From assembly GCA_963575745.1 (NCBI GenBank), contig CAUYUJ010016072.1, forward strand, positions 496,501-560,500: a stretch of 64,000 nt of DNA, read 5' to 3'. The notes beneath the pieces are model-generated. The model had not been told where the DNA came from. It saw nothing but the letters and a program-made list of their open reading frames with translations, and made no database searches. Position numbers and translations under genes: made by a program. Origin of the DNA: Prorocentrum cordatum (Eukaryota; Sar; Dinophyceae; Prorocentrales; Prorocentraceae). Shown piece by piece: positions 41,106 through 52,531 of the stretch (position 1 is the stretch's first letter; each line of letters begins with the position of its first letter).

Positions 41106-41181
41106 CGGCCTAAGACGAGAGACTGTTTTTTAGGGTCCGGCGATGACCCGGGTTATCGGGCTCGCCCCCCCCTCCCCCCAG

Positions 41182-43039
41182 GATAACCTAACTTAGCCGG
41201 TTGTGCAGTTGGGGGGGCGCAGGGAGCTCGCAGGGAGCGCTGTGTTCAACGGCAAGGTGGTGTTCGCCACAGCATGTTGGTGTTTGGATGCACGTTGGCG
41301 AATCGTTAGGGCTTGGAATGGCACAGGGAGACGACGACGACAGACGACGACGACGAAAACAGACGACGACAAACGACGACGACGAAAGACGAAAGACGAC
41401 GACGACGACCGACGACCGACGACGACCGACGGCGTCCATAGGTACTGGAGGTGCACGTGAGCAGCGCGTACGCAGGCATTGCGTTGTGTAAAGGCAGCGA
41501 GGCGATTTGGTGCGCGGATTTGCTGTTGCTGCAGCAGGGTATGTTGTGTACGCAGGCGTTGGGGCGCACGCAAGCATAAGTGCACGCATGTCGCGCGGTG
41601 CACGCGGGCATCGTAATGCACCAGGCAATATGGTGAAGCCAGGCTCTGTGATATGCACACCTGTTGCTGCAACATCAGTAATCATTCACGCAGGCATCCC
41701 AGGCATGGTGGTGTACAGAAGCCTTGTGGTACACGGTCATTGAAGTGTTTCATACCTTGAGGTGTACACAGGCGCTGCGGTGTACACATCCGCTGTTGCG
41801 CACACATTCGTTATGGTGTACACAGGCATTGGGGCCCCCAAAGCGGGACCGTTCCCTGCGCAAGATAAATCAATAATCACAAATAGTTTGCATTTTGGAT
41901 TTGATGTTTTCGGATCCCCCGCGATGTTCTAGAGTTCGGTCCCGCTGGGGGCCCTGGAAGTGTACGCAGATCTATGGTGTACACAAACATTTTGGTGCAC
42001 CAGAGCTGTGGTGCACGAGTATGGTACTGAAGCAGCATCCGTGCTGCACATAGGCGTCGTCGTGTAAACAGGCAGTGTGTGTGGTGTGTACACAGGCGCT
42101 GCGCTGCACACGGCTGCTGTCGTGTACAGAGGCATTGTGGTGTACGCAGACATGGTGGTGTAGACAGGCGTTGCGGTGTACACAAGCAGCTGTGGTGTAC
42201 GAAGGCGTCGTGGCGCACGCTAGACAGGCGCTGTGGTGTACACAGACATGGTCTGCCAAAAACGGGTGGTGGATCGCACCTGGGGCCAGACAATTCAACA
42301 ATCACAGATAATTTATGTATTGAATTTGATACGTTCGGGCCCCCCCGGGATTCTTCAAACTCGGGCACCAGCGGGACCTTGAAGGTGCACGGAAGCGTTG
42401 TGGCGCAAATGTTTGCCAAGCATTGTGGTGCACGCGGCTCTTGTGGTGTGCACAAGCAACGCAGTGTACACAGGCGCTGTGGTGCACACGGCTGCTGTCG
42501 TGTACAGAGGCATTGTGGTGTACGCAGACATGGTTGTGTAGACAGGCGTTGCGGTGTACACAAGCAGCTGGGTTGTACAAAGGCGTCGTGGTGTACCTTA
42601 GACAGGCACCGTGTTGTACACAATCATGGTCGGCCCAGAATGGAGAGGGACCGTACCCCGGGCCAGGAACAAGTCAATAATCACAAATAAGTTCCATATT
42701 GAATTTGATACGTTCGGGCCCCGGGGACTTTCCTGATTTGGGCCCAGGCGGGACCTTGGAGGTGAGCGGAAGCCACGTTGCTCCTGTGGTGTGCACAGGC
42801 ATCGGGGTGCACACAGGCGCTGTGGTGCACGCAGACGCCGTTGCTGCAGCAGCACCTGTGGTGTGCAAGACCGTTGTGGCGCACGCATGCTTTGTAGTGG
42901 TCACAGGCAGTGTGGTACACGCGTGTTCTATAGATAGGGTACACAAGACGTCGCGGCTACGCTTAGCAATCACATCCCGCGTATCACCGGTGCGCGCGGG
43001 CATATGCAGGGCTGCCCACATCGCGAAGGTTAGGTTATC
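41182..43039. repeat. 18-bp minisatellite block with higher-order repeat and short inverted ends
   Basis: The block is bounded by GATAACCTAACTT (41182-41194) and AAGGTTAGGTTATC (43026-43039), which are inverted complements. Inside, 18-bp units of the type GGCGTTGTGGTGTACACA dominate 41750-41840, 41960-42260, 42400-42640 and 42770-42930. An AATCACAAAT...TTGATACGTTCGGGCCC segment recurs at about 41871, 42293 and 42674, giving a higher-order period of about 380-420 bp. Because 18 is a multiple of three, all frames stay open; the 248-codon minus frame (CLCTPQRL repeats) is not evidence of a protein. Confidence 0.75.
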
Positions 43040-43084
43040 GGCCGGCCCCCTCCCCCCCCAGATAACCCAGGTTATCGCCGATTC

Positions 43085-43640
43085 AAAAAAGACGGCACAA
43101 TGGGCCTCCAAGAGAGCCCCAAGAGGGCCCAAGAGGTTTCCAAGACGGCCCAAGAGGCCTCCAATACGGCCCAAGTTATCCCCAGGTCGGCCCCAAGAGG
43201 GGGCCAGACAGGGAACCCGAACGGACATTTCGAGCCCTTGGTCCCCAGAGGCTTCCAAGACGCCCAATGAGGCCTCGAAGAAGCGTCTCAAGAGGGCTCC
43301 AGGTGGCAAACACCATCGATTTTCCTAGACCCCAAGAGGCCCCACTTATCGCCCCAAGACGGCCCAAGAGGCCTCCAAGAGAGCCCCAAGAGGGCCCAAG
43401 AGGTCTCCAAGACGGCCCAAGAGGCCTCCAAGACGGCCCAAGATATCCCCAGGACGGCCCCAAGAGGGGGCCAGGCAGGAAACCCGAACAGACGTTTCGA
43501 GCCCTCGGCCCCAAGAGGCGCCCAGGAGGCCCCAAGACGCCCCCCCGAGCCCCCCAAGAGGCTCCAAGAGGCCGCTTACAGCCCCCAAGGGAACCCAGCA
43601 AGAGGCCCCCAAGAGGCCCCCCGGCGGCCCCAAAGAGGTC
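43085..43640 (-). repeat. Phased CCAAG-type repeat (copy 7, reverse orientation)
   Basis: This is the cleanest array. CAAGAGGCCTC (11 bp) and CAAGACGGCC (10 bp) alternate, for example over 43410-43450, so the dimer is 21 bp. ACCATCGATTTTCC at 43312 is the same kind of island as in copy 6. Confidence 0.8.
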
Positions 43641-46430
43641 ACGCAAACACGTAGCACCAGTGATGCTGGCCATATGGGCCGGCGGAATGAGCGAAGCGAT
43701 TCAATAAAAAGCATCTCTGGCTGCCCGCCAGCTTCCTGGAGCGGCTCGGGCAGTGCGCCGCTTTCCTCGCGGACGGGGCGGCGGGGCGGCCCGCCCCCGC
43801 CATCCCCCCTCCCACCCTTGCCCGAGGAGGATGACGACGGGGAGGCTGGGGGTGCTCGAACAAGAGCAGCTAGGAGGGTGTGATGTGCCAGGAAGGGGAG
43901 GAGAGGACAGGAGGAAGGGCAGGAAGGGAGTGAGGGACAAGGGGGGATACTTACGTAGGAGGGCAGTGTGGGACAGGGGTGGGTAGGTGGCGGGCGGAGG
44001 ACAGGCGAGGATTGGAGGGCAGGGAGTGATGGCAGGGGGCAATGCCCGAAGAAGAAAACCGCGCCAGCCAAACTCCTGGAGGTCCACTCGGATTTCTTGG
44101 ATCGGCATTGGAACCCCCAGGCGGTGCCTCTGGCGCGCTCCGCGCGCCATGGAGAGGGATCCAGTGCCGATCGTCCGCGCGAACCTCCGAAAGTTGCATG
44201 TCTGTGCAGACGCTTCTTTCTTGGATAGAAGGCCAAGGAGGGAGGGGATGGGAGCATGGAGGGGAAGGTCGGGGCTGAGATCAAGCGCCGCTGTGTCTGC
44301 ATTTGCAGAGTCGGTGTAATAGTTCCATTTGTTGTTGCTACGCGTGCCGTTTGTTGTGTGTTGGCATCCTGGTGGCAACGGACTCTGTAGGTGTTTGATA
44401 TGGTACCACTTTTGCCCAACGCGTCAAAACGCTTGATGCAGTTGAGAATTGAAGAGCAGTAAGGTACGCGAAGTGATGGAAAAGGATGAAGAGAGTGAGG
44501 ATGGAGGGAGGGGGAGGACAAGGAGGGACATCGTGTCATGTTGGGCAGCCCGCCGTTAACCATGTAGTTACTGCGTGACAGGCATTTCACACCACGCACA
44601 CGTACACAAGTAGAGAAGATACAAGCATACCAAATGGCATAGAGTGTGCGCCCCCTTCGGCGTCATCAGGACCACAACTTGCTGCTCACAGCGCTGGAAT
44701 TGCGCCAGGACGCCAAGTATCTCAGTTGCTCATTGCCGTCTCTCCCCGCACAGACGCGGCCACCCGGGGGTACGTACAGGGTTGGATGGTTTACGATGTC
44801 AATCACTCACGGTGTGAATTGCCCCTGCAGGCAATTGAAGAGCATGTGTGTGCATAGCTTGTTGGTGAATGAGAGGGGAGATGACACAAGGTCTGTCGTT
44901 CCGCGCTGGCTAATCCGAGCTATCTCAGGTCGTCCCGTCTACGATCAGTATTGTCTGTCTCTTCCGTTGCCATATCTTCCCCTCCTTTCGGATACTAAGT
45001 GTGTTGCCAGCTCCCTCAATGCTTCCTTGCCCAGTGACGCGCAGCAATATTCAACGGGGGGACGTGTACCTCCGCTTTTGGGCCCCCCCGCTGCCAATCT
45101 ACCAAACTAGCCGCCAGGTGGTTCGAACGAAGAAGGGCCAGCGGTTGGTAGAACTTGGTATGGCGTGGAAGCGACGGAGACAGCCCAGGTGTTTCCCTCC
45201 CGAGAGTGCTGTTCTGAGTCCTCCTTGAGAAGGTGGGTGCTGTCCAGGCGCAGAGTCCCGAGGCCCAGAGACCGACCCAGGCCTCCAGATTGGACTTGAC
45301 CTGGTTTTCTCAATCCTCGACCACCCTCAATCGAGCATCCTCCTTCTTCTCTTCCGCGTCATTATCGTCATGCCCCGCGTAAATACGCCCCTTCACCCTC
45401 GGAGGTCCTGGAGCTTGCCCGATCTCAGCGGGATCATCACCGTCATTGCGGCGTGTGCTGCACCCGACGGCCTCGGGCTGGCTCGGCGTGCCCGTGGCGC
45501 TGCAAGGGCGCCCGAGGCCGAGGAGCTCATCGCGCCAGCTCGAGGAAGCGTGCGAGACAGCCAGGGCCGCTCGCACCGCTCACCGAGCCGGTCGCGAGGC
45601 CCGTCGCGGCAACGCCGCAGGAGCCAGGCAGGCTTGCCGCCCGGCAGGCTTCTTTGCCGCCGCCGGCAAGCTGCCAGCGCCGCTCGAGGTCCGCTGGGAT
45701 GGCGAGGTTCGTTCCCGCCTCGGGCCGAAGAGGTCGGTGAAGTTGGCTCCCGTCCATGGCGCAGGAGCTTGCCAGGATCGCAGCGTGGGTTGGCCTCGCG
45801 TGGCGCGGCCCGTGTGGGAGCTGTGCACAGCGCACTCTCCATGGACAGAATTTTCATCAACATCGTCATCATCAGCATCATCAGCATCAGCATCAGCATC
45901 AGCATCATCAGCAGCAGCAGCAGCTTCCTCGTCCTCTCTTCCCGCAAGCAAGAAGCCGCAGCCTGTCATGCCTACGCCAGCAGTCCCTCCTCTCCTTTAT
46001 TCTGCTCCTCCAGGGGCAGGCTACAGCGCCTTTCAACGATGTGATGTTGCCAATCCTCGCAGGCTGGTGGTTCTGGCCTGATGTTGCAGCACCGCTCATC
46101 GATGTGCTGATGCCGATCCTCACAGGCTGAGCATTTCCCCCTGATTCCAGGATTCAGCACCTCTCCGCCTTGACGGGCGTCTGGCCGTCCGGTCACCGCG
46201 CGGCCTTGCTTGCCTGCCCTCTTGCACTCCTGGCAGGAGACCTCCCTCGTGAGTTCCTTTGGGTGCTTCGGCGGCGACAGGCCTCCGATATTGACGATAC
46301 GCTCTCCCCCTCTAGCCGCCCCTGCACAGTCTGCACAAGGCTGTACGCTTCGCATCGCTGTCGGGGGCATCTGCTGGCGAGGATGAGAGGGTACTGGAGA
46401 AAAAGGAGTCCTGGAATTGTTCCGCGGGTT
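43641..46430. other. No gene recognised
   Basis: 44044-44200 shares a dispersed repeat with 47860-48035 (GAAGAAGAAAA, GATTTCTTGGAT, GGCGCGCTC-GCGCGC). 45380-45830 is GC-rich with Ala/Arg frames on both strands. 45855-45925 is an ATCAGC/AGC microsatellite. 46040-46130 carries a short direct repeat (TGATGTTGC/GATGTGCTGATGCCGATCCT). Confidence 0.4.
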
Positions 46431-46479
46431 TCGGTCTCTCGGGGCCCTCCACGGGCTCCACGGCCATCAAGAACACCAT

Positions 46480-47140
46480 TCAGGTGGCTAAAGAACTCGT
46501 CCTGGGGAGCGCCCCCGTTTCTAGGGCACGTTTCCCAAACGCGTTCGGGATTGTTATTTCATGGCGATGGTTTGCGGTCGTTGTTTCACATCTTCGCTCC
46601 CATGAGCACATCCGATCCCCATCATTTCAAGAATGCAGAGATGTGAACGGAGAGAGCGGGAACGAGGACCAGACGCAGGCCGTGCCCACTTTGAGTTCGG
46701 TTTTGTGTGTGGGGGGGGGCTCGTGGCCAGGGCTGGACGCCGCTAAAACAGCTACAGCTAATACCTTATAAAGTAGTGGGCCTCGGGGTTCGGAAGGGGG
46801 GCCTTGTCCTGTCGATCCTTCCATGGTTGTTCCTCTAGCGCCCGAGCAGCTTGACTGTAGCCAGGACGGGCTCAGGGATGTGTCGGGACATCCGTTTCGA
46901 TTCTTCTGTGTCCAGGGGTCTTCAGGGAAAGGGGTCGGCCTTTCGGGACCCATCCCAGAGTCCAGGACTGTTAAAGAACTTCTCGGAATGAAAAGTTGGT
47001 CGGGAGGATTGCCCCCAGGATCCAGGCCCCGCTTCCTTCAGGACCATTTCCATTCATGATCGTGTTTCGTGGTCGTTGTTCCAGATCGTCACTGGCGTGG
47101 CCAGATCTGATGCACTCATCTCAGGAGCACCGAAATGGGG
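46480..47140 (+). repeat. Direct duplication of about 480-bp period
   Basis: AAAGAACTCGTCCTGGGGAG ... TTTGCGGTCGTTGTTTCACA ... GAATGCAGAGATG (46488-46642) is echoed by AAAGAACTTCTCGGAATGAA ... CGTGGTCGTTGTTCCAGAT ... (46974-47130). A further relative is at 34490-34560. Strongly diverged. Confidence 0.5.
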
Positions 47141-47149
47141 GCGGAGAGA

Positions 47150-50069
47150 GCCGCGACGGAGACCGACAGCCGCCCGTGCAAATTTTGAACAGGATGTGTT
47201 GTCGGTGTCGCCGAGGGCGTCGTCCACTTGAGACAGACATCGCCTGCCCAACAACGGCCGCTACTGCTCGTGCCAAGCATGCAGTGTTGGGCGTCGTCCC
47301 AAACTGTCTATCCCCATTTTCGGGAGTGCCAAGTGTCCGACGGTGAGGCCATGGCCTCACCCGTTCCGCCCCCACGAGGCTTGGGATATCGCCCACATCG
47401 GCATTCCGATCTGTTCTGTCCTCTTGACCTCCCCCAGCAGGCAGCCTGCAGTGCAGGCGGGATGTCTGTCGGGGGCGTCCAGAGGGGGTCAGGATTAGTG
47501 GGTATCACGGCCAGGGCCATACAATCTCTCCAATGCCATGGCTTCTTCTTCTCGCCGCACGTGTCCTTGCCCCTCCTCGTCTCCTCGGACCACGCTGCAC
47601 TAACTACTAACTTCCCTCTTCCTGGCCCCCGTTGTCCGTGCACCCGGGTCTGTTATGCCGCAGCTCGGTGGAGAAGCGACGCCGCCGCCCGTTCCCTCCC
47701 GATGCCCCCTGGGATTGGCACACGCCGACGGCAGGACCTGCGATGTGCGCAGCCGCTCGCGCTCGAGGGGTGCACCGCGCGGGGTTGCCCGCGCCTTGCG
47801 CGCAGGCGGACGGGTGGGGGGCGGGCGGGCGGGCGGGCGGCTTCGGCCACAGGGCAGCCATGGCTATCCTGAAGAAGAGAAAATTGCATACATATAGACA
47901 TTCGGAGGTCCGCGCGGATTTCTTGGATATGCGCTGGAATCACCTGGCGGCGCCTCCGCCGTCGTCCTTGGCGCGCTCAGCGCGCTAGGGAGGGGGGGTC
48001 CAGCCGAGATCCAAGGGATCTGCGCCGATCTTCGAGAGTTTGTGTTTGTGCCGTTTTCCTTTCCTCTGCTCTCAACGTCGAGCTGCCGCTCCACAAGGCC
48101 AGGGAGCTCATGGCCCCCTACAGGACATGGGGGACCGCCCGCGGCCACATCGATCCGACGGCTGCGCGGTCCGACGTTCGTTCGTGGCACAGATCGGCTC
48201 CGATTCCGCCAGTCCGCGAGGACGACTGCTCTCCGGCTTGGGCTGGGCTCGAACCGATTGATCTCGTGTGCAACCAAGTCGATCGATGTGGCATTTGGGG
48301 GGAAAGCTTTTGGATTGCTCACGGCAGGAATAACATGCCCATCAACCAGCCCTTGATGGCCCGGGGAGGAACAATTATAGAAGCGCCAGTCCGCTCTCCC
48401 TTGCGGCCGTGCTAACGTGCATCCCCCCAACCTCCCGCACCACCGCCCACCTCCTCTTCCTCGTTCCTTTTCTCCCGACCTCCCCTGCTGTCCGACCGTC
48501 ATTCCCCTCCGCGCCCTCCCTTTTCCCATCATTGCACCCTCTGCGGTCTCTTCCAGGAACTTGCAAAGAACATCCAAGATCTCCCAACAAATCCAGTTTT
48601 TGCTTACACTTTGCCGTGCAAACGAAAGGTAGTCTTCATACCTGTACCAGCGCGGACACATCACAGGTCTGGGGCGTCGGTGCTTGTTTTGGGGTGCGCC
48701 CTCGTCGTTGGGTATAGCTTGGCCCTTCGAGCATGGCCAAAGCGACGCCCCGAGGCGGCGTGGTACACGACATGTGCTTGCTGTCGAGATTCCTGCGGGC
48801 CAACTAAACTGAACTAAAGTCCAATCCTCCGCCCGCTCTGCCCTCAACCCCGCTCCTGCATCAGTGCTCCACAGGCAGTCGACAACAGGCCTCCCGATGC
48901 GCCGAACGTGCTGGTGGACGCCGTCTCCCTCGGCGGGCCAGCTGGAGGCAAGCAGAAGCCCTTGGTGAGGCATGTGTTGGTCAAGGACCTCGCCATGATA
49001 GCGAAGCGCACGAATTCGCCGCTGCCGAGGACGCTGGGAATCGTCAACAGCACATTCTGGGGAACGTCAAATATACGCATGCATCGATTGGCCAGGGCGT
49101 TCTTGGCCAGGTCGATCTTGGGTGGGCCCGACCAGGGTCGGTGTAGTCGGGGGCAGCGCCAGTGGGGGTTAGACTCAGGGGGGGGATACATCTCCCCCCA
49201 ATCGCCCATTCATCTCTGATAGGGACCCGATAGCCCACCCCGCCCAGGACTGCGCGGTTTCGCTATCGGGAGCATATCGCCAATGTATCAGCGATGTATC
49301 GCCGATTCCTGCTCGAAGCTTCCCCCCCAGCTAGTCCCCCCTTCCGTTGCCCATCATGTAGGTGAATGTTTGGCATCCTCCTAACACCGACACGGGCGAG
49401 GCGCTGCATCCAAGTGAGGTCGCCAGAGGCGGGTCTCTGTATGGCATGGTAGGAGGGGTGCCCATCACAGGAGAGAGGAACAGCGGAGCCTGGCACAGCT
49501 GGAAGGCAACGGGCGGGAGGGAAGGAGGCAGGGAGGGAGGATCAGGGCGATGATGGGGTGAGGAGGAGGAGGAGCATGAGTATGAGTATGACCAAGTGAC
49601 AGATTCAACAAGGGTGAGGAGGAGGAAGAAGGAGGAGAAGAAGGAGGGGTAGGAGGAGGAGGAGGAGGAGGAGGGAGGAGAAGGAGGAGAAAGAAAGGAG
49701 GAAGAAGAAAGAGGGACGAAACACGAAGGGGGGACGGAGGAGTACGGGACGGAAGGTGGTCAAAGTTCGGGGGAAAGATGCCAGAGCGGCCCCCGCAGAA
49801 GCCGTGAGTGAGCACGCCATGTCGCGCTAGCCTCGCGCGTCGAGGCCAGGCCCCTCCTGTACCAGACACTTGGTGGGGGAGTGGCCCGACGCGGAGACGG
49901 ATGCGGGCGTCACCCGAACCCCTGCCTCACGGCAGTCACGCCCGGCCCCCGATGCGACGTTTTGGCGGCCACCTCTGCTGCGCGCAGCACGGGCCGGCGT
50001 GCTTCGGGCGTCTTGGGGCGCCAAGGGCGTCCGCGGTGCGGTCGGTTCGGCGGCGCCGCGGTCGGTAGC
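47150..50069. other. No gene recognised
   Basis: A 369-codon minus frame (47864-48973) and plus and minus frames around 48840-49220 have no known domain. A (GGGC)n tract lies at 47818-47843 and purine-rich (GGA)n at 49555-49720. 49180-49310 resembles 26945-27065. Confidence 0.35.
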
Positions 50070-50346
50070 GCTTGTGTGATTGTTAGTCCGCTGCGCCCTT
50101 GTTCAGCTGCATTCTCTCGATCCGCGTTCGGTTTCGGATTCGGTTTCGTTGTTGGCTCCAGTTTTCTGTTGTAACGTCGCCTTCAGCTTTCTGATGTCGT
50201 GTCCCTCCCCTCCTCCCTCTATGTGTCTGTCATAGCCTTTTAGGCTTGGCGTCCGCCATGCGACGGACACAGGAGTCCTGGCCTTTTCTCGGGCGCGCTG
50301 CACGGAGAAACTGATGCCCACCCCCTTTTCCCGATCCTCATTTCAA
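50070..50346 (+). repeat. Putative 5' LTR end of a second LTR element
   Basis: This stretch precedes a primer-binding-site-like sequence and the Gag-protease frame. It contains a strong hairpin (GCGTCCGCCATGCGACGGAC near 50249). No second LTR was found downstream, so the left boundary and the LTR status are inferred. Confidence 0.3.
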
Positions 50347-50359
50347 TGGTAGCCGGAGC
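50347..50359 (+). other. Putative primer-binding site
   Basis: TGGTAGCCGGAGC resembles the initiator-tRNA-Met site TGGTATCAGAGC used by many copia-type elements, with changes in the middle, and sits directly before the Gag frame. Confidence 0.35.
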
Positions 50360-52531
50360 GTGGACCCAGGGAGAAGGAGGCAGGCTGCAGTCGCCGCCGC
50401 AGCCGCTCAGGGAGACGAGCCAGGTACATTCGTGTCTGCGACTGGGGAAGGCGCAGAAGGAGCACAGCAACAGGAAGAGGAAGAGAGACCGCCCAACGAG
50501 AAAGACGAGTACGAGTGTGGTGACCCTTGGTGGGAAAGCTGGTGTGTCAGTGCCTCGTGGTGGATGCCGGGCGACTGGACATTGGGTCGGAGTGAAGCTA
50601 AAGGTGTGACGGAGAGCAGCCGTGATTGCTCTGCTCTTCTTCAGTTCTTGGGAATGGAACATGTAGAAGTGTACTTGCTAAGCCTGGTTTCGTGGTCTAA
50701 GAGGACCGGCGTCCTCCCTGGGACCCAGGCGGCGAAGGTGCTGGAATCCGATCCAGTGGAATTCCAGGAGAAGTTTCGAGGAATCCGAGAGCAATTAGAC
50801 GGCGAGTCCGGGATCCAGGTTCTGATACATCACCTGAAACTGTTGAGCGGAGAAAGACCTGTGGACCAAGAGCCCGAAGCTCATCACGCCGCTCGGTTCG
50901 ATCATACTATACGGAAAAGAGAGACCCTGACAGAATTCGTGATCAGAAGGGATGCCCAGCTTTCTCGTCCCCAGACGTTCGGCTTGGACCTCCTAGATCC
51001 AGTGTTTGCGAGGTTTCTGGAAGAAGGGTCGCAGTTGACGGGCCAGACGAAGGTATACCTCAGAACCCTGACGGGCAGTGACATGTCGAAACGATCCGTG
51101 TGGAGTTTTCTGCTAAAGCTTGCCGTTACCGACAAGGCGGTTCTTCCAATACCGCATGTCTCCGGGAGAAAGAGTTTCGTGACCGAGCAGCATGAGACCC
51201 CCGACCGCGACGAAGAAATCAACACTTTCGAGGTTCAGTTTTCCGAGGAAGAAATTGCAGTGTTTCTCACGAGTCTTGGGTCCCAGGATGTCTATGAAGA
51301 TGAAGCTGTTCAGGTGTTCGCAGAAACGGCCGACAACAAGAAGAAGCGCATGTGGCGAGAGCCCAGACAGCTAAAGGCAGCCTGCAAAGTCGACCGGGAG
51401 TTCTTCGACAGAAAGCGCGCCTCCGGGACTGGACAAATACGAATCAGCAAAGAAGGCCTCCAACGTCGGACCATATGCACGAACTGCGGTGAGAAAGGAC
51501 ATTGGCGGGGGGACTGTAAGAAACCATATCGCTCCAAGACTAATCGCATCTGGTCAGAGGGCGGTGGTTCCTCTTCCGGGACGGCGTGGCAGGCCAAGCC
51601 ATCATTCAGCTCCAGTGATGGATATTTCTTTTCGTTCGATGCACGCGGGAGCTCCTCGCAGAACTGGGCGACCTTTCTAGAGCAGACGAGGTCTGAGCCA
51701 GGGGAGTTTTCAGGGGTCCAGCATAGAGAGATGGAAGACCACGGGCTAATTGATGCCGCGGCCGCACAGGCATTAATCGGGGGGCCAGATCTAAGGAACA
51801 TGAAGGCGGCCTTAGAGAAGAAGGGGTATGTCACTCACGTCAAATACGAGTCTGATCTGCCGTTCGCGTACGGGGTGGAGGTCGTGTTCGCCCTGTGGCT
51901 CGTGCAGCTGTGCCCCTGTCGTTTCACCGTTGCGGTATCTTGGAACTTTATGGTGTCACCGCATCTGCGTCCTCCTCTCATTCCTGCCTATTCGCTTGCT
52001 TTCCTAGGGGCAATGATCAACGCGAAGGAACACGCAGCACAGTTCGGAGACGACGATGCGTCGAGGATCTTGATGATGAAGCCCCCGCCCGGTCACCGGT
52101 CGATCTGTCTCGCGGGGAAGCCGAGCGACGATTTCAAGTTTCATCCGGACCTGGAGGCGCGATTTCCCAGTTTTGGCAAGAACGTGGAGGACTCTGGAGA
52201 TGCGAGGACCTATCACGAGGAACAGAGAGAGGAGTTTTGGGAAGTGAAGCCCGACGGAATCAGAACTCACCACGCGAGGCCGAGGAGGCAGCTGATCAAC
52301 CCCAGAAACCTGTCGGATCTTCCCACTACGCTCGACCAGCTGGGCACGAAGCGCACCGCGCGTTGCCAGTTCAGAAATGAGAAAGACATCTGGGTAGAGC
52401 ATTTCTTCGACGACGAGTGGGGTCCCTCGGAGAAGGGAATCCAGAGCATTGGCGCGACCACACGGACATCTACCCGGCGAGCGCTGCGAGGCCGGAGCAG
52501 GACCCCCGCGGCCCGGACGGGCCGGCAGTAG
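50360..52531 (+). CDS. gag: Gag-protease polyprotein of an LTR-type retroelement
   Basis: This 723-codon frame is the longest convincing protein here. Residues about 75-350 form an all-helical Gag-like part with ETLTEFVIRRDAQLSRPQTF and LEEGSQLTGQTKVYLRTLTG. Residues 373-386 are a zinc knuckle CTNCGEKGHWRGDC (CX2CX4HX4C, 51476-51517). From residue 460, HGLIDAAAAQALIGGPDLRN resembles a retroviral-type aspartic protease active-site loop (D465 kept, but DAA instead of DTG/DSG). PPLIPAYSLAFLGAMINAKE and KPPPGHRSICLAG follow as its second half. The intervening flap region (51871-51970) makes better sense in another frame. The first in-frame ATG is at 50564; the frame is open from GTG at 50360, and an out-of-frame ATG lies at 50346, so the true start is unclear. 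Integrase and RT do not follow; a different element begins by 52.9 kb. Confidence 0.75.
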   Translation: MDPGRRRQAAVAAAAAQGDEPGTFVSATGEGAEGAQQQEEEERPPNEKDEYECGDPWWESWCVSASWWMPGDWTLGRSEAKGVTESSRDCSALLQFLGMEHVEVYLLSLVSWSKRTGVLPGTQAAKVLESDPVEFQEKFRGIREQLDGESGIQVLIHHLKLLSGERPVDQEPEAHHAARFDHTIRKRETLTEFVIRRDAQLSRPQTFGLDLLDPVFARFLEEGSQLTGQTKVYLRTLTGSDMSKRSVWSFLLKLAVTDKAVLPIPHVSGRKSFVTEQHETPDRDEEINTFEVQFSEEEIAVFLTSLGSQDVYEDEAVQVFAETADNKKKRMWREPRQLKAACKVDREFFDRKRASGTGQIRISKEGLQRRTICTNCGEKGHWRGDCKKPYRSKTNRIWSEGGGSSSGTAWQAKPSFSSSDGYFFSFDARGSSSQNWATFLEQTRSEPGEFSGVQHREMEDHGLIDAAAAQALIGGPDLRNMKAALEKKGYVTHVKYESDLPFAYGVEVVFALWLVQLCPCRFTVAVSWNFMVSPHLRPPLIPAYSLAFLGAMINAKEHAAQFGDDDASRILMMKPPPGHRSICLAGKPSDDFKFHPDLEARFPSFGKNVEDSGDARTYHEEQREEFWEVKPDGIRTHHARPRRQLINPRNLSDLPTTLDQLGTKRTARCQFRNEKDIWVEHFFDDEWGPSEKGIQSIGATTRTSTRRALRGRSRTPAARTGRQ

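Noticed and set aside
41877-42623. 248-codon cysteine-rich minus frame
   Set aside because: Produced by the 18-bp minisatellite, which is open in several frames at once.
41182-43640. CRISPR-like array of spaced repeats
   Set aside because: Unit lengths, degenerate spacers and the eukaryotic context do not fit; the repeats are an ordinary minisatellite and phased arrays.
47864-48973. 369-codon minus frame as a gene
   Set aside because: No recognisable domain, the N- and C-terminal parts overlap dispersed repeats, and the plus strand is equally open in places.
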